Below are positions 1 through 7,646 of a stretch of 23,789 nt of DNA, piece by piece (within the stretch, counting starts at the first letter, position 1; every line of letters starts with the position of its first letter). Origin of the DNA: JAKEGK01 sp036507695. Lineage in GTDB: Bacteria; Pseudomonadota; Gammaproteobacteria; SZUA-152. A program made the position numbers and the translations under genes. The notes beneath the pieces were generated by a model. The model did not search any database, was not told where the DNA came from, and worked only from the letters and a program-made list of their open reading frames with translations. Location of the stretch: NCBI GenBank assembly GCA_036507695.1, contig DATCIR010000229.1, positions 1 through 23,789 on the forward strand, written 5' to 3'.

Positions 1-270
1 CTTGACGTAGTCCGCATGGCCGGGGCAGTCCACGTGCGCATAGTGGCGGTTCGCCGATTGGTATTCCACGTGCGCCGTCGCGATCGTGATCCCGCGCGCC
101 CGTTCTTCCGGCGCCGCGTCTATCTGGTCATACGCCTTGAACTCCCCGCCGTATTTCGCCGCCAGCACTTTCGTCAGCGCCGCCGTCAGCGTCGTCTTCC
201 CGTGGTCGACATGGCCTATCGTGCCTACATTTACATGCGGTTTCGTTCGATCGAATTTTTCTTTGGACAT
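1..270 (-). CDS. tuf: Elongation factor Tu, N-terminal part (partial, runs off window start)
   Basis: EF-Tu carries aminoacyl-tRNA to the ribosome as a GTPase in the cytoplasm. Only the first 90 codons are in the window. The translation begins MSKEKFDRTKPHVNVGTIGH and contains the P-loop GHVDHGKT (residues 19-26), the switch I segment RARGITI (about 57-63) and the G3 motif DCPGH (81-85). These identify EF-Tu securely. The ATG at 268-270 is preceded by AGAGG at a normal distance. The gene lies 95 bases downstream of tRNA-Thr on the same strand, so it is probably transcribed with the tRNA operon, as tufB is in relatives. Codon use is odd: all eight Thr codons are ACG and all thirteen Ala codons are GCG, with two ATA, one CGA and one CGG codon. 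This is unlike the other genes here. Confidence 0.97.
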   Translation of the reverse strand, partial: MSKEKFDRTKPHVNVGTIGHVDHGKTTLTAALTKVLAAKYGGEFKAYDQIDAAPEERARGITIATAHVEYQSANRHYAHVDCPGHADYVK

Positions 271-365
271 CTATGGATCCTCTTTCAATTTCAGCGACGT
301 TAGTTGATAAATAGAATTCTATAAGTAACCATAACACTCTATAGTATACGTATATGTAAATATCA

Positions 366-441
<76 letters not shown>

Positions 442-446
442 AAACA

Positions 447-471
447 AACTTAGGCTTGGAACTTAGGCTTG
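447..471. repeat. 13-bp tandem duplication in the tRNA-Gly/tRNA-Thr spacer
   Basis: AACTTAGGCTTGG occurs twice head to tail (447-459, then 460-471 matching 12 bases). It lies a few bases upstream of tRNA-Thr in the direction of transcription. No function is evident; it may reflect slippage in processed spacer RNA. Confidence 0.8.
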
Positions 472-556
472 ATACGTCATGCCCAAGACAATCGCAGTAT
501 CCAATCAGTTCCACTTGCACACTGGCTGGTTGCCTTCCATAATTCTTATCGCGTTT

Positions 557-588
557 CGTACTGTATTTTTCGTACTGTATTTTTCGTA
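557..588. repeat. 14-bp tandem duplication in the tRNA-Gly/tRNA-Thr spacer
   Basis: CGTACTGTATTTTT occurs twice in direct succession (557-570, 571-584) followed by a partial third copy, CGTA. It sits in the same 194-base tRNA spacer as the 13-bp duplication at 447-471. The two units are unrelated in sequence. Confidence 0.8.
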
Positions 589-635
589 AAGTATTGTTGT
601 AAAACTGTGCGATACCGGCGCCTTTACCCAATAGC

Positions 636-709
<74 letters not shown>

Positions 710-790
710 CTGTATCCGCCTGTCGTACAACCACCGCTCTTAGACATATATGCTGTTACTCTTGGCTATGGCTATAATATGTATAAGAAA

Positions 791-875
791 TGGTGGAGGG
801 GGGTGGATTCGAACCACCGAAGGCTGAGCCGTCAGATTTACAGTCTGATCCCTTTGGCCACTCGGGAACCCCTCC
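791..875 (-). tRNA. tRNA-Tyr (anticodon GTA)
   Basis: This is an 85-base tRNA with a long variable arm, as expected for Tyr, and encoded CCA. The acceptor arms GGAGGGG and CCCCTCC pair. The anticodon loop ACTGTAAAT gives GTA. It is the first tRNA of the operon. The tRNA-Thr(TGT) that precedes it in enteric bacteria is absent from the 334 bases upstream. Confidence 0.97.
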
Positions 876-1209
876 CAAAAAGCAAGCGACGTAGTTTGAG
901 TGAAATTAGACCTTATGTCAACAGCTTACGTGACTTGGGCATAAAAACCCCGGTGCTGGTACATTACTCAAACCGAAACAACTACATAGTACGTTTGACT
1001 GCCTGGCGCACAGCTAACACATCTCGCTAAGTACTTGATTTTTGATTCCACAGACCGGTTCGGGTGCGGTTTCTGCGTTATGATGGCGCGCTTGTTTTAA
1101 TCAGGGACGATAGCCCTTGCTTTAGAAACCCGATTTCACGTCGCGCGGCGCTTGCTAACACCGGGAAAATCAGGTCCAAACCAGTAGCAAGCTTACAAGA
1201 GGCAAGATT
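876..1209. other. Divergent intergenic region between tRNA-Tyr and fumarase
   Basis: This 334-base region separates the minus-strand tRNA operon from the plus-strand fumarase gene. Besides the candidate tRNA promoter it has a TATGAT at 1079-1084 that could be a -10 for the fumarase, but no -35 is convincing. I see no tRNA, no coding sequence and no terminator in it. Confidence 0.6.
893..921 (-). promoter_or_regulatory. Candidate promoter of the tRNA-Tyr-Gly-Thr-tuf operon
   Basis: A perfect TTGACA (-35) lies on the minus strand at 921-916. Seventeen bases on is CAAACT (898-893), which matches the -10 consensus at only three of six positions. The predicted start would be about ten bases before tRNA-Tyr, a normal tRNA leader. 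The -35 element and placement are good; the -10 is poor. Confidence 0.4.
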
Positions 1210-2733
1210 ATGTCGATAATTGACCAAGACGCATTCATCGCCAGTATTCGCGATGGTTTTCAGTACATCTCCTATTATCATCCGCCGGATTTTATTCAGG
1301 CGTTAAACGAAGCGTACCAGCGCGAAGCCGCGCCCGCCGCCAAAACAGCGATCGCCCAGCTTCTTATCAACTCCAAAATGTGCGCCTTGGGACACCGCCC
1401 TATTTGCCAGGATACCGGCATCGCGGTGGTCTTTCTGGATATCGGCATGGATGTGCGCTGGAATGCGCAGTTGAGCATTGAGGACATGGTCAACGAAGGT
1501 GTGCGGCAAGCCTATACCGACCCGGATAATCCGCTGCGCGCCTCGGTGATGAACGACCCGGCCGGCAAACGAGACAACACCGGCGATAACACACCCGCGG
1601 TGATTCATATGAACGTTGTGCCAGGCGACAAGGTCGATGTCATCCTGGCCGCCAAGGGTGGCGGGTCGGAAAACAAGGCCCGCTTTACCATACTCAATCC
1701 CAGCGACGATATCCTGGAGTGGGTGGTGGATACCGTGCCCGGCATGGGCGCGGGCTGGTGCCCGCCGGGTATTTTAGGCATTGGTATTGGCGGCACTCCG
1801 GAAAAAGCCATGCTGCTCGCGAAGCGAGCCATGATGCAACCCATCGACATGCATCGCTTGCAGCAGCAAAAATCCAAGACCGGCATCGAAAAATTGCGTC
1901 TTGATATCTACAACGCCGTTAACCGCCTGGGCATCGGCGCTCAGGGCCTGGGCGGACTCACCACGGTATTGGATGTAAAAATTCTGGACTACCCCACCCA
2001 CGCCGCATCCAAACCAGTAGCCATGATTCCCAACTGCGCCGCGACACGGCATATTCACTTTACGCTGGATGGCCAGGGCGCCGTCGATTTACCCGCACCC
2101 GACCTCGCGCAGTGGCCGGACATCGCCGAGCAGTTCGACACCTCCGCGCGCAAAGTCAATCTCAATAGCCTCAGTAAATCCGCTATCGCCCAGTGGAAAC
2201 CCGGGGAAACCCTGTTGATTTCCGGCAAAATCCTCACCGGACGGGACGCCGCGCACAAACGCATCGTTGAGCTGATCGATAAGGGGCAAGCATTGCCCGC
2301 CGGCGTGGATTTTCACAATCGTTTTATTTATTACGTGGGACCGGTTGATGCGGTGCGCGATGAAGTCGTCGGTCCGGCCGGCCCCACCACCGCCACACGC
2401 ATGGATAAATTCACGGAAAAAATGCTGGCGCAGACCGGCTTGATCGGCATGATCGGCAAGGCGGAGCGCGGTCCCGCCGCCATTGAATCCATCCGCAAAC
2501 ACGGCGCGGTGTATTTAATCGCGACCGGCGGCGCCGCGTATCTGGTATCGAAATCCATCCGCAGCGCCAAGGTCATCGCGTTCGAGGAAATGGGCATGGA
2601 GGCGATTTACGAATTCGAGGTTGAAAACATGCCCGTGACGGTGGCGGTGGACAGCCGGGGGGAATCCGTGCATAACACCGGCCCGGCACACTGGCGGCAA
2701 CAGATCGCGGGCATTCCGGTGGTTCAAGAATAA
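1210..2733 (+). CDS. fumA: Fumarate hydratase, class I (iron-sulfur, FumA type)
   Basis: The enzyme interconverts fumarate and malate in the TCA cycle using a [4Fe-4S] cluster. The 507-residue product has the two-part class I layout. The N-terminal alpha region carries all three expected cluster cysteines: C66 in ICQDTG, C184 in GWCPPG and C276 in PNCAATRH. The C-terminal beta region starts near residue 330 and carries SGKILTGRDAAHKR and GPTTATRMDKF. The length matches the single-chain enzyme of Pseudomonas-like bacteria and is somewhat shorter than E. coli FumA. The ATG at 1210 follows AGAGG at a good distance. It stands alone: divergent from the tRNA operon and convergent with a decayed yqhA-like gene. 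The oxygen-sensitive class I form is certain; the letter (A or B) is convention only. Confidence 0.95.
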   Translation: MSIIDQDAFIASIRDGFQYISYYHPPDFIQALNEAYQREAAPAAKTAIAQLLINSKMCALGHRPICQDTGIAVVFLDIGMDVRWNAQLSIEDMVNEGVRQAYTDPDNPLRASVMNDPAGKRDNTGDNTPAVIHMNVVPGDKVDVILAAKGGGSENKARFTILNPSDDILEWVVDTVPGMGAGWCPPGILGIGIGGTPEKAMLLAKRAMMQPIDMHRLQQQKSKTGIEKLRLDIYNAVNRLGIGAQGLGGLTTVLDVKILDYPTHAASKPVAMIPNCAATRHIHFTLDGQGAVDLPAPDLAQWPDIAEQFDTSARKVNLNSLSKSAIAQWKPGETLLISGKILTGRDAAHKRIVELIDKGQALPAGVDFHNRFIYYVGPVDAVRDEVVGPAGPTTATRMDKFTEKMLAQTGLIGMIGKAERGPAAIESIRKHGAVYLIATGGAAYLVSKSIRSAKVIAFEEMGMEAIYEFEVENMPVTVAVDSRGESVHNTGPAHWRQQIAGIPVVQE

Positions 2734-2767
2734 TTTTAGCTAACGTCATTAATCCAATAGCATGATG

Positions 2768-3186
2768 TCACTTATCGCCATGCTGTTCCGGCGCGGACTT
2801 TCCGGGTACCGCATGCTTTCCCCCTTCATGACTGAGATACAAGGCCAGGCCGATCGGGGCGATGCCAGCCGCCAGGTAGAGCAGATCTAACGGGCTATCA
2901 AATTCATGCTGATCGCATTTTCAAAGAAGCGCACGATCAGGATCATCAGAATCACTTTCGCCAGACGTGTCTTCAAGTCATCCAGGCTATTGATGATCAG
3001 CACGTTGGATGCCATACCATGTTCGTCGTCTTTATTTACAACATCGATCCGGCTGATGAACAGTTCATACAATCCCAGGGCGAATATCAGCAATACCGCC
3101 GCCAACAAATAGCCGTCGATAATTTCCACCACATGGGTAATCGTTTCCGCGCGCGGCCGTATCCAACTCCGGCGAGGAGCAACAGA
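2768..3186 (-). pseudogene. Remnant of a UPF0114 / YqhA-family membrane protein gene
   Basis: The family consists of small inner-membrane proteins of unknown role. In one frame (3186 down to about 2903) the sequence reads ETITHVVEIIDGYLLA, then LIFALGLYELFISRID, then SLDDLKTRLAKVILMILIV, typical of the family. That frame stops at a TAG in the 2887-2889 area. The family's C-terminal motif FDSPLDLLYLAAGIAPIGLA continues in another frame from 2902 to the TGA at 2768-2770. One lost T in the run at 2900-2902 would explain the shift. The N-terminal part expected before ETITHVVE is absent: an in-frame TAA lies at 3187-3189 and the GGDEF-EAL gene ends 24 bases further. Missing 5' end plus frameshift argue for a true pseudogene, although the frameshift alone could be a sequencing error. 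A GTG at 3130-3132 could start an 81-codon fragment. Confidence 0.8.
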
Positions 3187-3212
3187 TTAGATGTGTCGCC
3201 ATTCAGCAGCGG

Positions 3213-5735
3213 CTAATTCGCGCCTGCCAGGGGCTTACTGTTATTTTGAAACTGCCGGATGGTTTGTTCAAAGGATTGCGCTTGCAGCGGCACACTAAAG
3301 TAAAAACCCTGATAGTTGGCGCAACCCTTGCGCTGTAAAAACTCGAACTCTTCCCGGGTTTCCACGCCTTCCGCAATGACATCCAAATTCAGATGCTCCG
3401 CCATGGCAATAATGGTTTCCACAATGACAGCATCGTTGACGTCGCGCGATATATCCCTGATAAACGTCTTGTCGATCTTGATTTGATCAAATGGCAATCG
3501 TTTCAGATAGGACAGCGAGGAAAAACCGGTACCGAAGTCATCCATTGAAAAAGACACGCCAAGCTCTTTTAATTCATTCATTTTAGTAACGACGTCCAGC
3601 AAATCATGTAGCAGCACACTCTCGGTAATTTCCAGCTTCAGGCAATGGGGAGAAATAGTATGCGCGGCAAGTATGCTGGCAATAACCGCGACAAAATCGT
3701 CTTGCTGGATTTGCCGGGCACTCACATTAATGGATATGTATTCGCGGCCGGAAAACAACCCGCTGTTCAGCCACTCGATATACTGCTTTATGGCCGTTTC
3801 CATAACCCACACCCCCATAGGCTGGATCAGGTTGGTTTCTTCCGCCAGCGCGATAAAATCGTTTGGCCCCACAATACCGCCCGTGGGATGATTCCAACGC
3901 AACAGGGCTTCCACTCCCACAAGTTCACTCCGATTATTGTATTGCGGCTGGTAATAGAGTTCCAATTCATTATTACTAAACGCCTCGCGCAGCTCTTTTT
4001 CCAGCTGGAGCCGTTGATCCGCTTCCGTCTGCATGCCGGACTGATAAAAACAAAGCGCGTTACGGCCTTTATCTTTCGCACGGTACATCGCGGCATCCGC
4101 GTGTTTTAATACATCATCCGCGGACTCGTAAGCGGACGGAAACAGTGTAATACCCATACTGGACGTGAAGTTGAAGCTGTGGCCTTCCAGCTGGTAGGGC
4201 CGGGAAATCGCCACCTGGATTTTTTTGGCGATAGCGTTGGCCGTCGCCGTTGCGGACTTTTCATTGGAACCCAGGTTGGAAAGTAACACTACAAATTCAT
4301 CCCCCCCAAGACGGGAGACCGTGTCTTCCACTCGCACGTGATTCGTCAGCCGCTTGGCCATTTGTTGTAGCAGGGAATCCCCCACGGCATGCCCCATAGA
4401 GTCGTTCAGGATTTTGAAATGATCCAGGTCCAGAAATAGTAATGCGCCATAATCCTGCCGCCGCCGTGCGGCGGACAATTCCTGGTTTAAGCGATCCAGC
4501 ATCATGCGCCGGTTAGGCAAGTTCGTCAGCGCATCATAGAAAGCATGATGTTCGATCACAGCCTGGGTTTGTTTGCGTTCGGTAATATCCTGAAAGGTTG
4601 CCACATAATGCGTGACCTCAGCGGCATGGTTTTTCACCGCGGTGATGGTTTGCCACTCGGGGTAAACCTCACCGTTCTTACGCTTGTTCCAGATTTCACC
4701 TTCCCACTTGCCGGTGGTTTTAATGGTATGCCAGAGTTTTTCGTAGAACTCCTTACCATGATGACCGGATTGCAGCATTTTGGGATTATTGCCAACCGCT
4801 TCCTCTGCGGTATACCCGGTTATCTGGGTAAACGCCGGGTTCACGCGCAAAATAGTCCCGTCAACGCGGGTGATCAATATCGCCGTATGGGTTTCGAACG
4901 CCGTTGCGGTCAGTTGCAATTCCTGTTCTTTTTGTTTGCTTAAGGTAATGTCGCGCACGATACAGGTTAAGACTTCACGGTTTGACAGGCGGGTGCGGCT
5001 TATCAGCAATTCCAGGGGAAAGCATGATCCGTCAGCGCGGATCCCTTCCATTTCTTGCGCAAATCGTGGCGGTGTTGCGGCGTTTTGAACTTCGGTGTCA
5101 TGGATAAATCGCGCGACACTCGGCTGTCCCTGGGCGCTGAAAAGTTCCGTTAGATTTTTGGTTAACACCTCGTTTTCCCGGCAAGCAAAGATCTGTTCCG
5201 CCATGGGATTCATGGCTTCAATGTTGCCATCCGCATTGCAAACCACAACCCCATCAGCGATGCTATCCAGCACCGCGGCATAGCGGCTTTCGCTTTCCGC
5301 CAAGCTGTTGCGCAGCTGCCGGTTGGCCGTAACCTGCCTGATCAGGCAGGTTAGCAACGCCGGTGATAGGTCTTTGCGCTGGATGGCTTCAATGCATTGA
5401 GCGGCGAGTGATTGCAACGCCGGTGACGTAATTTCAGTTGCGGATATCATGACCAGCGGCGCTGCCAACCGGGTCAGCGGCGTAACGCTGCCCTGCGGGA
5501 GTCCGGCTTGACCCGTGACGCTAAGGAAAACAATATCAAACTGATGACTTTCATGATCAATCTCCGGCAATCCATCGCTGAAACTGTATGAAACAAGAGT
5601 GCAGACCGCGAGCGCAGGGTGTTTAAATAACTCAGCCAGCTCCACCGCTGCCTGCTGATTTTCGCCAATAATTAACACACAGGCGGCAACGGCTGCTGGT
5701 TTTTTCATGGGCACAACCGGTATCCCCTTGTGCAT
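3213..5735 (-). CDS. PAS-PAS-GGDEF-EAL cyclic-di-GMP enzyme
   Basis: The 840-residue product combines a diguanylate cyclase domain and a phosphodiesterase domain, so it makes and/or breaks c-di-GMP. Residues 14-135 resemble a degenerate response-regulator fold. Two PAS/PAC units follow at about 145-270 and 272-390; the second contains ITGYTAEEAVG. The cyclase domain (about 395-565) has GGDEF at 477-481. An inhibitory I-site R468-x-x-D471 lies exactly five residues before it. The EAL domain (about 575-835) keeps E609-A-L, ITES (703-706), DDFGTGFSSLSYL (732-744), KID (753-755) and EGVET (789-793). Both halves therefore look catalytically competent. No membrane segment is seen, so the protein is probably cytosolic. 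The start is uncertain: the ATG at 5735 has AAGGA rather far upstream, while GTG codon 8 sits nine bases after AAGGGG and ATG codon 10 is also possible. It is a single-gene unit. Confidence 0.93.
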   Translation of the reverse strand: MHKGIPVVPMKKPAAVAACVLIIGENQQAAVELAELFKHPALAVCTLVSYSFSDGLPEIDHESHQFDIVFLSVTGQAGLPQGSVTPLTRLAAPLVMISATEITSPALQSLAAQCIEAIQRKDLSPALLTCLIRQVTANRQLRNSLAESESRYAAVLDSIADGVVVCNADGNIEAMNPMAEQIFACRENEVLTKNLTELFSAQGQPSVARFIHDTEVQNAATPPRFAQEMEGIRADGSCFPLELLISRTRLSNREVLTCIVRDITLSKQKEQELQLTATAFETHTAILITRVDGTILRVNPAFTQITGYTAEEAVGNNPKMLQSGHHGKEFYEKLWHTIKTTGKWEGEIWNKRKNGEVYPEWQTITAVKNHAAEVTHYVATFQDITERKQTQAVIEHHAFYDALTNLPNRRMMLDRLNQELSAARRRQDYGALLFLDLDHFKILNDSMGHAVGDSLLQQMAKRLTNHVRVEDTVSRLGGDEFVVLLSNLGSNEKSATATANAIAKKIQVAISRPYQLEGHSFNFTSSMGITLFPSAYESADDVLKHADAAMYRAKDKGRNALCFYQSGMQTEADQRLQLEKELREAFSNNELELYYQPQYNNRSELVGVEALLRWNHPTGGIVGPNDFIALAEETNLIQPMGVWVMETAIKQYIEWLNSGLFSGREYISINVSARQIQQDDFVAVIASILAAHTISPHCLKLEITESVLLHDLLDVVTKMNELKELGVSFSMDDFGTGFSSLSYLKRLPFDQIKIDKTFIRDISRDVNDAVIVETIIAMAEHLNLDVIAEGVETREEFEFLQRKGCANYQGFYFSVPLQAQSFEQTIRQFQNNSKPLAGAN

Positions 5736-5784
5736 GCGGCGTTACTCGTTCCTTTGGCGACTCGTAACTTCATCGATTCAGCAC

Positions 5785-5817
5785 GCCACCATCGCATGGC
5801 CAGCATGCGATGGTGGC
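5785..5817. repeat. Perfect 14-bp inverted repeat (hairpin) upstream of the GGDEF-EAL gene
   Basis: GCCACCATCGCATG (5785-5798) is followed by a five-base loop and its exact reverse complement (5804-5817). No T-run follows on either strand, so it is not a classical terminator. It lies about 50 bases before the start of the GGDEF-EAL gene. It could be a protein-binding palindrome, an mRNA leader hairpin or a dispersed REP-like element. Confidence 0.85.
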
Positions 5818-6216
5818 ATAGCAACATTGCGGCATTCTCAGATAACCCTGGAACGCTTACTGCTCTTAGCGGTTTTGTCGGCTAATAACTTGAATTAACT
5901 GTATCCGTGGTGATTGGCGGCGACGCGGCTAGCAGTGATACAGACGCTCATTCACGCTCTCGTTGAAATCGCGGCTTTCGATTCGCCTGCTCCCGATAAA
6001 ATCCTGGTACATTTTCTTTGCACAATAGGTGCCCGAATTGCTGGGTTATTCCCGGCGTCAGGCGTTAACTGACCTATAGGATGTCTGTGCCAGGTTGTTT
6101 CGGTTGGTTGCCGTAGCCATGCTGGGTCGTCGCGACACCCAGGACCGAGGTGCGAAACATCAAATTCTGTTTCGATGTTTTTGATTTTGGATTCGGCACT
6201 AATTAGACGGCCGTCG

Positions 6217-6240
6217 CGGGGACAGTCACGGGGACAATAG
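6217..6240. repeat. Tandem 12-bp CGGGGACA repeat
   Basis: CGGGGACAGTCA (6217-6228) is followed directly by CGGGGACAATAG (6229-6240); eight leading bases and one further position are identical. It ends just beyond the stop codon of the lipoprotein gene. GGGGACA cores of this kind are often seen near REP-associated (Y1/IS200-like) transposase loci in proteobacteria. No transposase is present here. Confidence 0.6.
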
Positions 6241-6543
6241 TTAGGGGGAGGTTGGCCGGTTTGCGTCTTTTTGCGCCTGCAATGCTTCATTACGCGCCTG
6301 AACAGCGATAGAACGCGCTTTCTTGTACTCGCCGTTTTCCAGGGAGGTCTCGGCTTCTTTCAGCAAGGTTTCCGCCTTGTTCAGGCTGGAAACCGCGTGG
6401 GTTTGCGCGCCGGCTTCCCTGGCCGCCTGTATCGCCTGGCGGGCGTCACTCATCTCCTGTACAGGCGCCGCTGCGCAACTGATTAACAGCATTAGCGCCC
6501 CAGGGATTAACAGAAAAGGTATAAACTTGCGGCTTATGGTCAT
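6241..6543 (-). CDS. Small lipoprotein, DUF4398-like
   Basis: The product is 100 residues from the ATG at 6541-6543, which follows AGGG at a suitable distance; an in-frame upstream start at 6603 would put 20 unlikely residues before the signal. The sequence starts MTISRKFIPF with a hydrophobic stretch ending in the lipobox LISC, so Cys23 should be lipidated after signal peptidase II cleavage. The mature part is a charged, Ala-rich helical segment with repeated ARQAIQAAREAG, LNKAETLLKEAE and KKARSIAVQARNEALQ units. This matches the DUF4398 type found in gammaproteobacterial envelopes, sometimes near OmpA-like proteins. Its function is unknown. No partner gene lies next to it on the same strand. 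Confidence 0.8.
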   Translation of the reverse strand: MTISRKFIPFLLIPGALMLLISCAAAPVQEMSDARQAIQAAREAGAQTHAVSSLNKAETLLKEAETSLENGEYKKARSIAVQARNEALQAQKDANRPTSP

Positions 6544-6587
6544 AATAACCCTGTAATTACTGCAATTGCTGTGTGTTATTTGCAACC

Positions 6588-6616
6588 AACCTAGCATCGG
6601 CATTATAGACTGTCAA
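6588..6616 (-). promoter_or_regulatory. Candidate promoter of the lipoprotein gene
   Basis: On the minus strand TTGACA (6616-6611) is followed after 17 bases by TAGGTT (6593-6588), a weak -10. A perfect TATAAT also lies at 6607-6602 but has no matching -35 at the right distance. Some promoter probably lies here; which elements are used is unclear. Confidence 0.3.
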
Positions 6617-6686
6617 GGCAATAAAATTTTCCACCCTTGAAAGAAACGCCGGGTTAAAATCGGCCCTCCATGAGAGAAAATAAGCT

Positions 6687-7034
6687 ATGGCTGTTACCAT
6701 TTATCACAATCCGCGCTGTTCCAAATCACGCCAGACCTTGCAGTTGCTGAAAGACAACAAGGTTAAACCGGTGGTTGTGGATTATTTGGAAACACCGCCA
6801 TCAAAAGCGGAACTCAAGCGTATTCTGAAAATGCTCAATATGAAGCCTCGCGCCCTGTTGCGCAGGAACGAATCAGAATATAAGGCACTGGGACTGGATG
6901 ACAGCGCGGTTACCGACGAGCAGATTATCGATGCGATATTGGCTCACCCCAGACTCATGGAACGTCCGATCGTGGTAACAGGCAATCAAGCGGCACTGGG
7001 CCGTCCCCCGGAAAACGTCCTGGAAATTTTGTGA
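6687..7034 (+). CDS. arsC: ArsC-family arsenate reductase (glutaredoxin type, YfgD-like)
   Basis: The 115-residue product has a thioredoxin-like ArsC fold. The N-terminal active site is NPRCSKSR with catalytic Cys11. The three arginines that bind the anion in E. coli ArsC have counterparts at R60 (LLRRNESE), R93 (MERPIVV) and R106 (ALGRPPEN). Such proteins reduce arsenate with glutathione/glutaredoxin, but no other ars gene is nearby. Its position near hda and the pur genes matches yfgD of E. coli, a housekeeping relative. True arsenate reductase activity is therefore inferred only from the family. The ATG start is clear although the ribosome site is weak. The next gene begins 15 bases downstream, suggesting an arsC-wrbA operon. 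Confidence 0.9.
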   Translation: MAVTIYHNPRCSKSRQTLQLLKDNKVKPVVVDYLETPPSKAELKRILKMLNMKPRALLRRNESEYKALGLDDSAVTDEQIIDAILAHPRLMERPIVVTGNQAALGRPPENVLEIL

Positions 7035-7049
7035 GCGAAGACAAGCCAA

Positions 7050-7646
7050 GTGATTGAAATTTTAGTGCTCTATTACAGCCGGCATGGTTCCATCGCCGAA
7101 ATGGCCAAGCGAGTGGCGCGGGGAATAGAATCCGTAACAGGCGTCCAGGCGCGAATCCGCTCCGTTCCACCGGTATCGGCCGTGTGCGAAGCAACGCAAG
7201 GCACAGTGCCGGATAAAGGCGCCCCCTACGTCAGCCACGACGATCTTAAAGCCTGCGCCGCCATTGCCATGGGCAGCCCGGCCCGTTTCGGTAACATGGC
7301 CGCGCCGCTAAAATACTTTCTCGAAACCACCGGTTCACTCTGGCTATCGGGAACACTGGCCGGCAAACCGGCCGCCGTGTTTACCTCCTCATCATCCATG
7401 CACGGTGGCCAGGAAGCCACATTGCTCTCCATGATGGTGCCACTCTTACATCATGGCGCCATTATTGTAGGCCTGCCCTATACCGATCCTGATTTGCTGA
7501 ATACCTCCAGCGGTGGAACGCCCTATGGTGCGAGCCATGTGGCGGGCGCCGGCAATGATTTACCCCTCACGGATACGGAACAACGCCTGTGCGCCGCGCT
7601 GGGCAAACGCCTGGCGACCATTACTGTGGCGCTGAACCAGCGGTGA
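7050..7646 (+). CDS. wrbA: WrbA-type NAD(P)H:quinone oxidoreductase (flavodoxin-like)
   Basis: The 198-residue product is an FMN flavoprotein that reduces quinones by two electrons in the cytoplasm. It starts with the flavodoxin phosphate loop VLYYSRHGSIAEMAK (about residues 5-19). It then has GSPARFGNMAAPLKYFLE (about 75-92), the STxSMHGGQE-like segment SSSSMHGGQEAT (about 111-122) and GTPYGASHVAG near the C-terminus. Length and motif order match WrbA. The start is GTG; ATG codons occur only later inside the P-loop region, and the ribosome site is weak. It lies 15 bases after the ArsC-family gene on the same strand and is probably cotranscribed. This pairing is common in gammaproteobacteria. 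Confidence 0.93.
   Translation: MIEILVLYYSRHGSIAEMAKRVARGIESVTGVQARIRSVPPVSAVCEATQGTVPDKGAPYVSHDDLKACAAIAMGSPARFGNMAAPLKYFLETTGSLWLSGTLAGKPAAVFTSSSSMHGGQEATLLSMMVPLLHHGAIIVGLPYTDPDLLNTSSGGTPYGASHVAGAGNDLPLTDTEQRLCAALGKRLATITVALNQR

Larger units (their letters stand above)
5736..6240. other. 505-base intergenic stretch rich in inverted repeats, no gene recognised
   Basis: I find no credible coding sequence here. The stretch contains the 14-bp hairpin at 5785-5817 and GTCAG/CTGAC arms around 6056-6074. It also has CTGGGT/ACCCAG arms enclosing the palindrome GTCGCGAC (6122-6142), AAACATC/GATGTTT arms (6155-6180) and the palindrome GACGGCCGTC (6206-6215). A 12-bp GGGGACA tandem repeat ends it (6217-6240). 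The density of palindromes suggests REP-like or decayed mobile sequence, or an unrecognised structured RNA. Confidence 0.55.

Noticed and set aside
5785..5817. Intrinsic terminator
   Set aside because: The stem is perfect but there is no run of T on either side and no gene ends just before it.
5952..6290. 112-codon minus-strand frame with a CPRDCPRD pattern
   Set aside because: Composition is not protein-like, the pattern comes from the GGGGACA tandem repeat, and it overlaps the lipoprotein gene in another frame.
6687..7646. Arsenic resistance operon
   Set aside because: Only an ArsC-family gene is present with a WrbA-type gene; no arsR, arsB or acr3. The context matches the housekeeping yfgD locus.
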